Made by a program: the position numbers and the translations under genes. Positions 25,701-35,600 of a stretch of 64,000 nucleotides of DNA are shown here, one piece after another. This DNA is from Sphaerolaimus hirsutus (Eukaryota; Nematoda; Chromadorea; Monhysterida; Sphaerolaimidae). The first letter of the stretch is position 1. Each line of letters starts with the position of its first letter. Location: contig OZ038457.1 in NCBI GenBank assembly GCA_964036195.1, forward strand, positions 27,195,533-27,259,532. Direction: 5' to 3'. The notes under the pieces were generated by a model. The model had not been told where the DNA came from. It worked only from the letters and a program-made list of their open reading frames with translations, and searched no databases.

Positions 25701-28700
25701 TTTTTCAATTACTTGCTCAGTGCAGGAAATGCAGTAACGATAATACCCGTAGGCAATATTCGGTATTCAAAATTGTCTGCGAGCCCAGGGGCCAGATTTA
25801 ATTCTCCCTACAGATTTGTAGGGTAGGGCGTACGCCTGATAGATTTTTTTAAGTTCAGCCGCATCGACGCACATGCACCCAGAGCAAGGCGGTTTGTCAA
25901 ATATACGAAACCATCCCTTAAGGTCGCCGATATTGCAATATGACGTATATCACTTCGATTTTGGCACGGAAATCATGATTTCGTCATTACTTGGCCGTCA
26001 GCCAATTCGTTTTATATTTTTTTTTGTCGGGCGGGTTACTCGCATAAGTCGCGCTTTTGTGTAGTCAGGTGGTCACTTTTTTAGTGTTCACTGTCTGCAA
26101 CCGAAACCATGAGGGCAGCGACAAGAAAGAAATGCATGCGCGAGCGTACAAAAGCGCGACTTATGCGAGTAACACGCCCGACAAAATAAAATAAAAAGCG
26201 AATCGGCAGATGGCCAAGAAATGATGAAATAGTGATTTCCGGGCCAAAATCGAAGTGATATACGTCAAATTGCAATATCGGCGACCTTAATGGATGGTTT
26301 TGTATATTTTACAAACCGCCTTGCTCTCGGTGCATGTGCGTCGATGCGGCTGAACTTTAAAAAATTTATCGGGCGTATGCCCTACCCTACAAATCTGTAG
26401 GGAGAATTATATCTGGCCCCAGGGGTCTCCAGGATTTTCACCCTCACGGCCGGATAGATAGCAAATCACTCCTCCGGAGGGATAGATAGCTGGAAATTTT
26501 TCTGGTGGGGTGCTGGCGGGGGCACAATATATAGGCTTTTTCAAGGTTAAGAAGGCAGAAAGGGGAAAAATCGCTAATAATCAGTTGAAAGTAGCCAAAA
26601 GTAGGTATAAAATGGCTAAAAATATGTATATAACCATGTAAACACCTTCCCGGTCACGTCCGGCACCCTATTTTTGATCGTACTTGTGACACCCTATCTC
26701 CAGTTCTTGGGCGCGCCAGAAGCTGAAACTTGGGGGAGATATTGGCGCAACCCCCCTCTACCTCGCATGAATTAGGGGGGTCGCGCCAATATCTCCCCCA
26801 AGTTTCAGCCTCTGCGGCACCCTAGAGCTGGGTATAGGATGTGAGAAGTAAAATCAAAAAATGGGTGCCGGACGTGACCGGGAAGGTGTTTATATAGCTG
26901 GAAAGCACAATTCTGAAAGTGAAAAACTATAAAAGGTGCGAAAATTAGTGATTTGGACCGAATATTGGGGCAAAATTTTTCAAAAACCACTCCAGATAGA
27001 TAGATAGCTGAGCGATTTGGGGGAGGGGGTTTAGGGGGTAGTAGCCAAAAATTTTGCCTCAGGATTGATAGATAGCTGAGCGGCCTCCGGGATAGATAGA
27101 TAGCTGGCCGATTTGGGGCGGGCAGCCCCCAGCCCCCCGCCCCCTAAAATGACAAATGGCAAGTTAAATGATAAATGATGAGTTAAGAGACAAGAGTAAA
27201 GTTAAATGACAAATCATTAGTTAAGAGAGATGAGAACATAAGATTTGGATACCAAAACATAAGATCTGGGTACGAAACAATAAGATTTGGATACACTTGC
27301 TTGACTCTGAACTTTACTCTTATCTCTTAACTAATCATTTGTCATTTCACTTTACTCTTGTCTCTTAACTCATCATTTATCATATAACTTTACTCTTAAC
27401 TTGCCATTTGTCATTTTACTTAACTAGGGTTGGGGAACCGAACCGACCCGAACCGAACCGAGAACCGAGCACTATTTTGGAACCGAGAACCGAGAACCGG
27501 AACCGAGCTTGAGAACCGAACCGGAACCGAGAACCGGCACTTATACCCGGAACCGAAGTAAATACCCGAAAGAACCGACATTTTCCAGGAATCTTAAAGT
27601 TTTTAAACAGCGTTTTTTCAACACCTACATCTAAGCCTTTAAGCAGCAGCTGAACATCTTGGTGCATGTTCAGAATTGCAAAATTCATCTGTTTGCAAAA
27701 TGATTGCGCGGGAGCGTGTAATTTCACATATGAAGGGTGTGATTCTAAAAGCACCGATCTACAAATTTTTCAAATTTTAGTTAGGACCATTTTTGGGGTC
27801 ACCATAAAAATGTGCTTCAAAAAAATATATAATATGTGGGGGTGCGAAATTCAATTTTGAGATATGGGGGGTCGAAAAAAGCAAAAAAATCACAAAATAC
27901 AGTTTTTGAAATTTTAAAAGTACCGATCTACAAGCTTTTTCAGCTTTTGTATTTTTTAAAGTACCGATCTACACACATTTTAGAAAATTGTACTTCTAAA
28001 TGTACCAATCTGCACTTTATTTTTTGTGCTTCTAAAAGTACCGATGTCAGCTCGGCACCATTAGCAGCAAAAACTCAATTTGTGCTTTTTTACTATGGGT
28101 AAAAGTACCAATCTACATCTATCTGATTTTGTGCTTTAAAATGTACCGATCTACATGCTATTACCAATTTGTTCCTTTAAAATGTACTGTACTACAAAAA
28201 AAACTAAATGTTATATAGCTAGTGTTATATGTATAAACAATGATTATACCCATGCATGTTTATACCCAATAATATGGCCGAAATACCCGTACCCAAAATT
28301 CCCATACCCAATACCCATGTATGGGTATTGCATACTCCAAACTTTCAATCGCGATAATCTCAAAATCGATTTTTTGTAGATCGGTACTTTTAGAAGCACA
28401 CCCTTCATATACTCCAGCGACATTACACCTTACAATGAAATCTACAATATCCCACCTGAATAAAAGAACAAACATAAAAAATTTCATCATATTTATCAAA
28501 TTGCTTTGATAAATATGATGAAATTTTTATGTATGTTCATTCATTCAGATGGGATATGGTAGATTTCATTGTAAGGTGTAATGTCGCTGCAGTATACACA
28601 TTATCACTGGTAGTAGTTTTCATTGGTTTTGTGGCAGTTTTAACTGTAGTTGGCAAAAGTTATTTATGTTTGTACTCAAAATAATATGTGTACTCACTCG

Positions 28701-29434
28701 CGTACTACATAAATACATTTACGTTTCCTCCAGAAAAAAATACCAGTACTCATTTACTCGTTTACTTTTTGAAAGTACGCGAGTACAGAAAACGTATGTT
28801 TGCTTTTACACTTTTTTAAATGCCAGTATTATTATAACAACTCTTATTTCTGCATTCTACCATGAAATAATAAGCTGTGATATGCTCCTGTAGTATGAAA
28901 TATCCAACCAATGTACATGTAAACTTGGGTATATTGTTTTTCTGTTGTTCAGCCGATTATTACTCGATACCCGGTTATTTTATTACCCGGAACCGAAATT
29001 TCGATCATTTTAGAACCGAAAGAACCGAACCGGAACCGAGTTTAAGAACCGAACCGAGAACCGGAACCGAAAATTTTTAGGAACCGAGAACCGATACCCG
29101 AACCGAAATCTTTTGGAACCGAGAACCGAGAACCGGAACCGAAAATTTTGAAATTCCCAACCCTACTCTTAACTTTTCCACTTGCGGAACTGGCCCCTGG
29201 TGTAATTCCATTGAGTTCACCAAAACGTCCGTAATCTGGATTTTCCAGTTGTCCGCTGATTAACTGTCATCTAAGACTGTTAGCCACAACAATTCCTGTA
29301 AAGTCCATTTTTCAGGTACGGTGGGTTTGCCGGTGGCCGTGCAGTGTGTCGCCCTACCGAATCACGAGGAAACTTGTCTCAGGATAATGACTTTACTGCA
29401 AAACAAATTGCCACTGAAACGAGTTGAGAATTGA
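18570..29434 (+). CDS. FAAH: Fatty acid amide hydrolase (amidase signature family)
   Basis: Family role: serine hydrolase that cleaves fatty acid amides such as anandamide and oleamide at intracellular membranes. Exons: 18570-18732, 18971-19185, 20631-20762, 21665-21795, 21888-21954, 22752-22870, 23141-23207, 23642-23771, 24127-24228, 24422-24563, 24839-24985, 25177-25276, 25533-25593, 29316-29434. All junctions are GT-AG and in phase; 1695 nt gives 564 residues (human FAAH has 579). The amidase triad is intact: Lys122 in FSVKEHFE, Ser198 in CGGSSGGEG, Ser222 in GTDGGGSIRLP; the Ser-Ser spacing of 24 equals that of the human enzyme. Other matches are CSNPIYG, PLRIGYYHSD, LTPAYF, NALDFAAGTVPVT and VGLPVAVQCVALP. 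The first 50 residues are charged and probably coiled-coil, with no clear membrane helix, unlike vertebrate FAAH1. Intron 11 is an introner-type element. It starts about 710 bp after the dehydrogenase stop, same strand. Confidence 0.95.
19222..19380 (+). mobile_element. Introner-family element A4 inside FAAH intron 2
   Basis: Starts GTGGCAGTGCCGCACCCTG and ends CAGGGTGCGGTACTGCGCC, with CTG directly before (19219-19221) and after (19378-19380). That is a perfect 3-bp CTG duplication. It lies inside a larger intron, so it is not itself an intron. Confidence 0.75.
19517..19958. mobile_element. hAT-like element starting CAGGGGCGGGG
   Basis: Ends CAGGGGCGGGGTGCGG...GGATACGTCCCTG with a perfect TTTTGACC duplication (19509-19516, 19959-19966). 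It contains long G and C runs and a TA microsatellite (about 19731-19764). Confidence 0.85.
19731..19764. repeat. TA dinucleotide microsatellite
   Basis: About 17 TA units inside the hAT-like element 19517-19958. Confidence 0.95.
20774..21209. mobile_element. hAT-like element at a FAAH 5' splice site
   Basis: Ends CAGGGACATACGCAGG...CCTGCGTACGTCCTTG with a perfect AGTGTGTG duplication. The left duplication overlaps the donor of FAAH exon 3 (GTAAGTGTGTG, donor at 20763), so the element starts 11 bases into the intron. GGCGCCAGCGCCATGG words lie in the middle. Confidence 0.87.
22067..22625. mobile_element. hAT-like element with GGGATC/GGGATTGG word arrays
   Basis: Ends TAGGGTTCAAACGGGAT...ATCCCGTTTGAACCCTA, flanked by TTCTGATT and TTCTGAAT (7 of 8). 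Both arms are GGGATCGGGATCGGGATTGG arrays in direct rather than mirrored orientation. In FAAH intron 5. Confidence 0.82.
22915..23050. mobile_element. Short hAT-like element in FAAH intron 6
   Basis: TAGGGATGGAAACCG left, GTCCATCTATA right, flanked by CTTGTTAC and GTTGTTAC (7 of 8). Interior AAAAAACCGC/GCGG words. Confidence 0.7.
24008..24022 (+). other. tRNA-like T-arm / B-box, probable SINE fragment
   Basis: CGGGTTCGATTCCCG forms a perfect T-stem and loop and matches the RNA polymerase III B box. The flanking GCCTGTGGC has no convincing pairing partner upstream and no anticodon arm was found. It is most likely a tRNA-derived repeat fragment in FAAH intron 8 rather than a tRNA gene. Confidence 0.4.
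24986..25176 (+). mobile_element. Introner-type element A2, exactly intron 11 of FAAH
   Basis: The 191-bp intron starts GTGCCACTCACAGACCCTG, passes through AAATGCCCTG and AAATGTCATGCA words, and ends with their inverted counterparts, then GGGTCTGGTAGTGTCCC and CAG. CAG also precedes the element (exon ...GACAG), so a 3-bp CAG duplication fits. The split codon (phase 2) encodes Arg between HTLPD and CSLSAAY of the amidase. The intron is certain from the protein; its identity as an element comes from the shared ends with A1 and A3. Confidence 0.88.
25793..26418. repeat. Foldback element in FAAH intron 13
   Basis: Near-perfect inverted arms of about 300 bp: GCCAGATTTAATTCTCCCTACAG on the left against its complement ending TATCTGGCCCC on the right. 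The centre has the CAGGTGGTCACTTTTTTAGTG loop. No coding frame runs through it. Confidence 0.8.
26641..26892. repeat. Foldback with AAACACCTTCCCGGTCACG ends
   Basis: AAACACCTTCCCGGTCACGT on the left is mirrored by ACGTGACCGGGAAGGTGTTT on the right. The interior GAAGCTGAAACTTGGGGGAG is also mirrored. A partial copy of the left arm reappears at 63739-63850. Confidence 0.8.
27425..29165. mobile_element. Large hAT-like element with GAACCG word arrays
   Basis: TAGGGTTGGGGAACCGAACC left, AATTCCCAACCCTA right, with TACTTAAC and CTCTTAAC flanks (6 of 8). The terminal 150 bp on each side are GAACCGAGAACCGGAACC words. The interior has GTACCGATCTACA repeats and a palindrome (28417-28597). It is embedded in a TTAAGAGACAAGAGTAAAG-rich B-type repeat in FAAH intron 13. 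Confidence 0.75.
28417..28597. repeat. Palindrome inside the GAACCG element
   Basis: AGCGACATTACACCTTACAATG on the left is the complement of CATTGTAAGGTGTAATGTCGCT on the right. The arms meet at AAATTGCTTTGATAAAT. Confidence 0.8.
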
Positions 29435-29769
29435 GTTTGATTAAGCGATTTGAGTGATGGATATTTATTATTTAAGAGGTACTTACGATATTTTGAGCTG
29501 TTAATTACTGGAAGTGTATTTTAGTCATAGGGTTATGGTATATTTATACTCAAGTCCCGGTGAGATGACACTGCACACTCGGTTATTTATGTTTCACGTT
29601 GTAAGCGTGCCAATGATAATTTGAGGATGTTTTTGAAAATCTGAAGACACTTATTGTAATGAAAATGTTAATGAAAAATGTTATAACAGCACTGAATTTT
29701 TATTGCCATTTTATGAAACTCACGTGTTAATGTCGTTGGCACGCTTCACTGGAGGCAGTCGCTGGGTTA

Positions 29770-30030
29770 CCGTATTACCTCGAAATACCCCCCCCCCCTC
29801 GAAATACCTCCTCCCCCTCAAAATGGGCACTATGAATTTGTGGTCCGGAAAATGCATAACAAACGTTCAAAACACTTACTGTGTTACGTTAGAACATATT
29901 TTTTACCATCTACATCCTTATATAAGGCTGTAAAAACTTATAAATGGTGGTTATTGTTGCATTTTTCACGTTTTTCAAAATTTTCACTCTGAAAAAATAA
30001 ACCACCGGGGGGTAATTCGAGGAAATACGG
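29770..30030. mobile_element. TA-flanked CCGTATT element downstream of FAAH
   Basis: TA-CCGTATTACCTCGAAATACC left and GGAAATACGG-TA right; 261 bp, C/G runs near both ends. Confidence 0.75.
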
Positions 30031-30557
30031 TATATGAAATTGACTGTTCGACCCAAGTCCGTTTGGCTGTTCTAGTTCCGAATTTTATACAATATTCTGT
30101 TAATTCTACGCGGTGTGTTGTAAAAGATAGAAAGTTGTTTTGAAACACTTTCACTTGATGGTAGTTTGTGATATGAAAATCCGTCATGGCATATTTGGTC
30201 TCTTCGCATCAGATTCTTATCTTAGCCGTGTGTGACTGCGTTATTTTCATGGAATATTTCCGATGTCATTTTTCTTTGGTTTTCAAATTATTGGATGTGT
30301 TTTCGCGGATTTTCGATTTTCCACCACAGCTGTTATATCATCCTTTTTATTTATATTGAATGATTTCTTTAGCACTCAGTAATTTTATAATTACCCAACT
30401 GTTTGCGCTCACTAAACACGGATAAACCCGAAAATGATAAATCCACTATTCAGAATTCAAACCCTTGCAACTCAACGCTACAACCTTTCCAGCCCACACA
30501 CCACGAACCACAAATTTCATCCTGAAAACCTCCCGCTAGACATCTAATCCCAACACA

Positions 30558-30725
30558 ATGGGTCAAAACTTCAGCGGCGGCGCCAAGTTGTCCTGCGATC
30601 TGCACCCAAAAGAGGAAGGCACGGGCACTGGGCCGGTGATCACTGGGGGACCTGTGGGCGTCACGGGGACGAGTGTGGGTCAAACTGGGGAACCTATAGG
30701 TGTCCATGGGGAGGCACTTGCGTGA
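30558..30725 (+). CDS. Small Gly/Thr-rich reading frame, 55 residues, function unknown
   Basis: A single open frame starts at ATG (MGQNFSGGAKL) and ends at TGA. It is GC-richer than its surroundings and has a regular Gly/Val/Thr pattern (TGGPVGVTGTSVGQTGEPIG) that looks like an imperfect repeat. MGQNFS resembles an N-myristoylation signal (inference only). The roughly 130 bases before the ATG are a C/A-rich leader-like sequence, unlike the AT-rich flanks. It has no recognised homologue and could be a small gene, a first or last exon, or chance. Confidence 0.35.
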   Translation: MGQNFSGGAKLSCDLHPKEEGTGTGPVITGGPVGVTGTSVGQTGEPIGVHGEALA

Positions 30726-30981
30726 TTTTGATGCTCGCGGAGATTTTTTTGTTTTTTTTTGTAAATGTGGTTTTGTGATTTATTTGTGTCTTGTTTTTTG
30801 GTGTCTCTGTCGCTATGGTTGAACTCTACCTAGTAACTCTTAGGTGTAGTTTTCTTTTATCTAATTATTTAAAACGCGTGACTGGACGCTCATTTGGTCA
30901 CTTTTATTAATATTTCTGTGATCTTAGACCATTCAACTGAAATAAAAGTATCTTGACATGACGTTCCAAAGGGGTGACATG

Positions 30982-31861
30982 TAGTGATGGAATGGCGCCA
31001 TGGCGCTGGCGCCTTTTGAGGGCGCCAAAGGGCGCCGCGCCATGGCGCCATTGGCGCTTGGCGCCCTTTTTCTGTGGCGCCCTTGGCGCCTGGCGCCCAC
31101 TTTCTGAAAGGCGCCATGGCGCCCTTGGCGCTTGGCGCCCATTTTCCGTGGCTCCCTTGGCGCCTGGCGCCCTGCTTTAAAAGGGCGCCAAAATGGCGCC
31201 AGCAGGATTTCAAGGTGAGCGCTGCGAAAACGATTAAAAGAAAAAAGCGTGTCCGTGGATAATCGAAATTCGCTGGAAAAATACAGTGCCAGTGGATTCA
31301 AATCGTTCGTCCAATGGTTTTCCAGACACTTCGGCTGGAATGATGGGCCGTGCAACCTACAAACTCGTCAATCAACGGATTCAAATCGTTTGAATTCCGT
31401 TTTTATCCACTTCAAAGAACATCCATTGCAATAATCTATTTGAGGTGAATGCTTTGCGACAATTTTCATTGCGTTTGAATTAAAATTCACGCGTGAGTGA
31501 ATATGATTTTATGCAAAAATTTTGTTGCTAGTTTCGTTTTTGTTGATTACATGCTAGAGAACATAATTAAAGAAGTGATTGTGTGAAATATAGTGTTGGA
31601 GAACCATTTTTAGCACACGCAGGGTATCATACACACTTATTTATCCTGGCGCCCTTGGCGCCTGGCGCCCTAATTTTCAAATGGCGCTTGGCGCCCTCTT
31701 TCCGTGGCGCCTGGCGCCCACTTTCCGAATGGCGCCATGGCGCCCTTGGCGCCTGGCGCCCTTTTTCTGTGGCGCCATTGGCGCTTGGCGCCCACTTTTC
31801 GAATGGCGCCATGGCGCCATTGGCGCCTGGCGCCCTTTTTTTCGGCGCTTTTCCATCACTA
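30982..31861. mobile_element. hAT-like element made of GGCGCC words
   Basis: Ends TAGTGATGGAATGGCGCC...GGCGCTTTTCCATCACTA with a perfect GTGACATG duplication. Both arms are dense in GGCGCCATGGCGCC and TTGGCGCCTGGCGCC words. The centre (31215-31640) is ordinary AT-rich sequence with a 61-codon open frame of no recognised origin. Confidence 0.88.
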
Positions 31862-31933
31862 GTGACATGACAGACAGCGCATTGATTTTTAGATGGAAGG
31901 GGGCAAAAATGGACCAATGCAAATAATAATGCC

Positions 31934-32257
31934 CAGAGTTGTTAGAATTACTGAACTTGTTTAAAAGTATATGTAAATGTAAAGTTTTTTTTGCTCACCA
32001 CAAAGTATAGAAAACGTAAAATACTTTTTTACTCGTACGTACGCGTAAATGTGGGTACTTTTTTGTGTAGTCACTTTATAGGTAAATGTCCCAAATTGAC
32101 TTTTCTGAAATACATTTTCCGTACGCCTATGCTTTGAAAATGTACGGGTACAAGTGCGTACGGTATTTGAAAAAAAGTATATGTGAATGTATTTACCGCG
32201 TACTCGCGTACGCGTATTTTTCGAGTAAACGTATTTACGTACCTTTTAACAACTTTG
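31934..32257. mobile_element. hAT-like element with CAGAGTTGTT ends
   Basis: CAGAGTTGTTAGAATTACTG left, CTTTTAACAACTTTG right, perfect ATAATGCC duplication. Words GTACGCGTA / ACGTATTTACG fill the ends. Lies just upstream of the Ser/Lys-rich gene. Confidence 0.83.
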
Positions 32258-32626
32258 ATAATGCCTTTGTTAAACCTGACAGCATCAGAGACAATAGTTG
32301 CCATTGTTCTTGTCCAGTCACATGCTGCATACATAATCTGCTTGGCGGCTGTATGTACACTTTGCACTGAAATCTACCATATACCATCGGAATAGTGAAA
32401 CTAGTTTTATATTTTTCATCGCTATGCATTTGTTTGCTACGGCAAATAAAATCATGCCCGGAATTTATCACGTGACTTTGTTCAACAAATTATGGTAACA
32501 TTCCGCCTGCCCAGCGCGTTTCGAACAAAAATTGTAAAGACTATAAATATCATTTAAATTTACAAGAAAGTAAAGCTACATTTTCTGCAGAAAAAGAAAC
32601 ATTTTCTCAATTTTTATACCATAAAA

Positions 32627-35600
32627 ATGTCCGAGAACGATCCATTTGGGAAGAGCATCTTGGTTGTGCACAGCGATCCGGAAGAGGCTGCAGACAAGTA
32701 CAGTGAAAATCCGAATAGTGGAACAAATTATGACAAAAATAAACATGATAGTGAATCCTTGAGTCAAAGCGTGGGCAAGTTGATAAGATGATGTTGTTTT
32801 TGTGGAATAGATTTGACAATTTGGGCATTTGCTGGGGCTAATTCCACCAGCAGAAGTTCCATGAAGTTTTTCAGTTACGTAAGTGAAGCGAAGCTACAAG
32901 TGGTAAGTCGCGTGTATTTCAAAAGTGAAAAAATAAATAGGTAAGTAAATTTCAAAAACTTGACGTTTATTACTGTTGTCACTTGACCACTCGTGGAATT
33001 GGCACCAGGAAGAGGAACAGACTTGTCGTTAAAAATTTGTCCTTTACTCGGTCCAACGCATGTTTTCTGAAGGAAGTACCCATTATGACATCATCATGGT
33101 TAATAAATAAAAAAGTATGCAAAACTATTTTCCTGGAAAAACATTTTTCGTATTTCTTGTATAGGTATTTTTCTTTTTGAAATATTTTTTTGTGCAAGTG
33201 TGCGCAAACTGCCTCCTTGCGCGTCATCCACTAAGACATAAGTAATTTTTGGCACATACTGTGTGGTCTGCCGAGTATACCAATTATCAAATGACCACTT
33301 GCCAAATTCATCTATGCTCACAGACACATATTCAAAGAAAAATGGCATATTTCTTGCCAAGGAAAGGAATGGTTCAAACGACAACAAAAGAGCCAATTCC
33401 AGAGACAATCACAGCAGGTGCCACTCTCATACCCTGTAAAATGCCCTGGAAAATGTAAACTGACAAGTCATGTAAAATCTAATTTGTTTTTAACTAGTTT
33501 TTGACATGTTTCATGACGTTTACCTAACTTTAGACACTTTGTATGACATTTTACATTTTCAAGTGCACATTACATGGTCTGGGACTGCCCCCAGGTCTAG
33601 GAAGCCACCACAGAAAAAGCAGCCAATCGTAGTTGAAACATCAGAATCAGAAGATGATTATGCAAAGGAAATCATTAAAAAAGATAAAATGGGCATTTTG
33701 GGTGTGTCACATTTCACAACACCTTGAGGTCTTTTCTTGTGAATCCATTAGTCTTTCAAAACTTGCTTAAATTTGTGCTTCCAGGTGCTTATACTGACAG
33801 CTCCAGCAGTTCTAGTGGCTCTGAAGACATGAAACCAATGAAATCCAAACACTCCAAGAAGACAAAAACGAAAAAGTCAAAAGACAGGAGACATTCATCT
33901 TCTGATGATGGTTAGATCATGCATAAATCAATCATGGAATAAATTTAAAAAAGCATGACATATTTTTGACATCAAACATTTCAATTCCAGTAAACTCAAA
34001 CTCTGATAGTGAAAAAGAAGACAAAACAAAGAGTAAGAAACAGAAGGGTTCAAGCAATTCAAAGCCATCAAAACGGCCTGATTCAAAAGATGACTCTAAC
34101 TCAAAATCTGCAACGAAAAGCGAGCAAAATGACAACCAGGATGAAGATGATAAGTACAAATTCTGTTCAAAAAGTTTTTTTCCTGCACTTGATTCAATGA
34201 ATTATAAATCAAAGTCTACTCTGAAGTCGATCTGAATCATGTGTCCAAAAATGTGCAATAAAAAAATAAAAATGAAATGGTGAATCTAGCAGAACAAAAG
34301 CAATTCACTTTTGGATAGGGTTCAAACGGGATTCCGATCCCGATCATGAATCCTGAGAAATTTCGGGATTTTGTGGTCCCGATCCCGAACCCGAAATCTC
34401 AAAAAACTAATCCCGATCCTGATCTAGAAACTTTTGAAACAACAATCCCAAACCCGAAAATTTTTACTCAATCCCGATCCCGGCAAATTTGCCAACTTTT
34501 TTAAAATAACATTTTTGTACTAAGAAATGTGACTAGGAACCTCCAACGTCCAATCTGACACTTTTCCGGCATTCGTGTGTGTTTTACACCTATTTTTGCA
34601 GTAAATTAGAGAAAATCCTTCAATATGAGAATTTTTTCAATGATCCGAATCCCGATCCTGAAAAATTGCCAATCCCGGTCGCGATCCCGATCCCGAAACA
34701 CCAATCCCAATCCCGATCCCGAAATCTCAAAAGACCAATCCCGATCCCGATCCCAAAAGCCCAATCCCGATCCTGATCCCGAAATCTCAAAAAGCCAATC
34801 CCGATCCCGATCCCGATCCTGAAAAGTCAATCCCGTTTGAACCCTACCTTTGGATACAATATTTAATGCTTAGACAGCAGTCGCATAAAGATGAACATTC
34901 ACTTTTTGAACAGACTTGGTATAAAGATGAAGAAATGCCAAAATTCAAAGCTGACCTGGAAGAAATTCATGAACTTATAGCACTTTTAAAAAGGAAGAAA
35001 AAGGAAGCACTTGAGAAAGACAAGTTTGTCAACTAGGTTTTGTCAAACATGTAACAAATAATGGTTGACTTGTTTTAACATTCAGGTATAAAAATGCACA
35101 ACATCTAAAGGATATGATTGATAGCTTGCAAAATTCTGAAAAGCAACTGAATGGGTTTATGTATGAAACAAAGGTGGCTGTTGAGAAGGAAGATTACAAG
35201 AGAGCACATGAAATGAAAAAGATATATAAGTAATGCTTGATTCATTCTCCAAAATGGTTCTCCTACAAAAAGATCCCTCAAACATCAGCTTACTTTTTTT
35301 CACAGGAAAACATACAAAGGTATACCTGAACAACTACCTCTTTTATCAAAATATCTGGACAAACAGCAGGTTGTTTTGTAAAATTTATACAGAGTTTGAA
35401 AAATATGCCATATTTACACATGATACCATGGCACATGGCACCCTCTTTCCGTGGTAACTTACCTAGACATCCAGTGCAGGGACGTATACAGGATTTTTGA
35501 GCGGGGGGGGGGGGCTGCTTGTTTACGGGGGCCGGCGAGGGGGGGGGCTCAGCCTCCCCCTAAAATTTTAGCTACATAGTGGCGGAATGGCGCCCTGGCA

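Noticed and set aside
30890..31926. Several long Ala/Trp/Arg-rich open frames (also 62192-62552)
   Set aside because: They arise from GGCGCC word arrays in transposons, on both strands at once.
33009..33114. BRCT domain in exon 2 of the Ser/Lys-rich gene
   Set aside because: The VPIMTSSWL string resembles a BRCT core but only about 35 residues fit and the following exon does not continue the fold.
33100..33408. 103-codon open frame on the minus strand
   Set aside because: It lies antisense across intron 2 and an exon of the + strand gene and has no recognised motif; the + strand exons join in frame.
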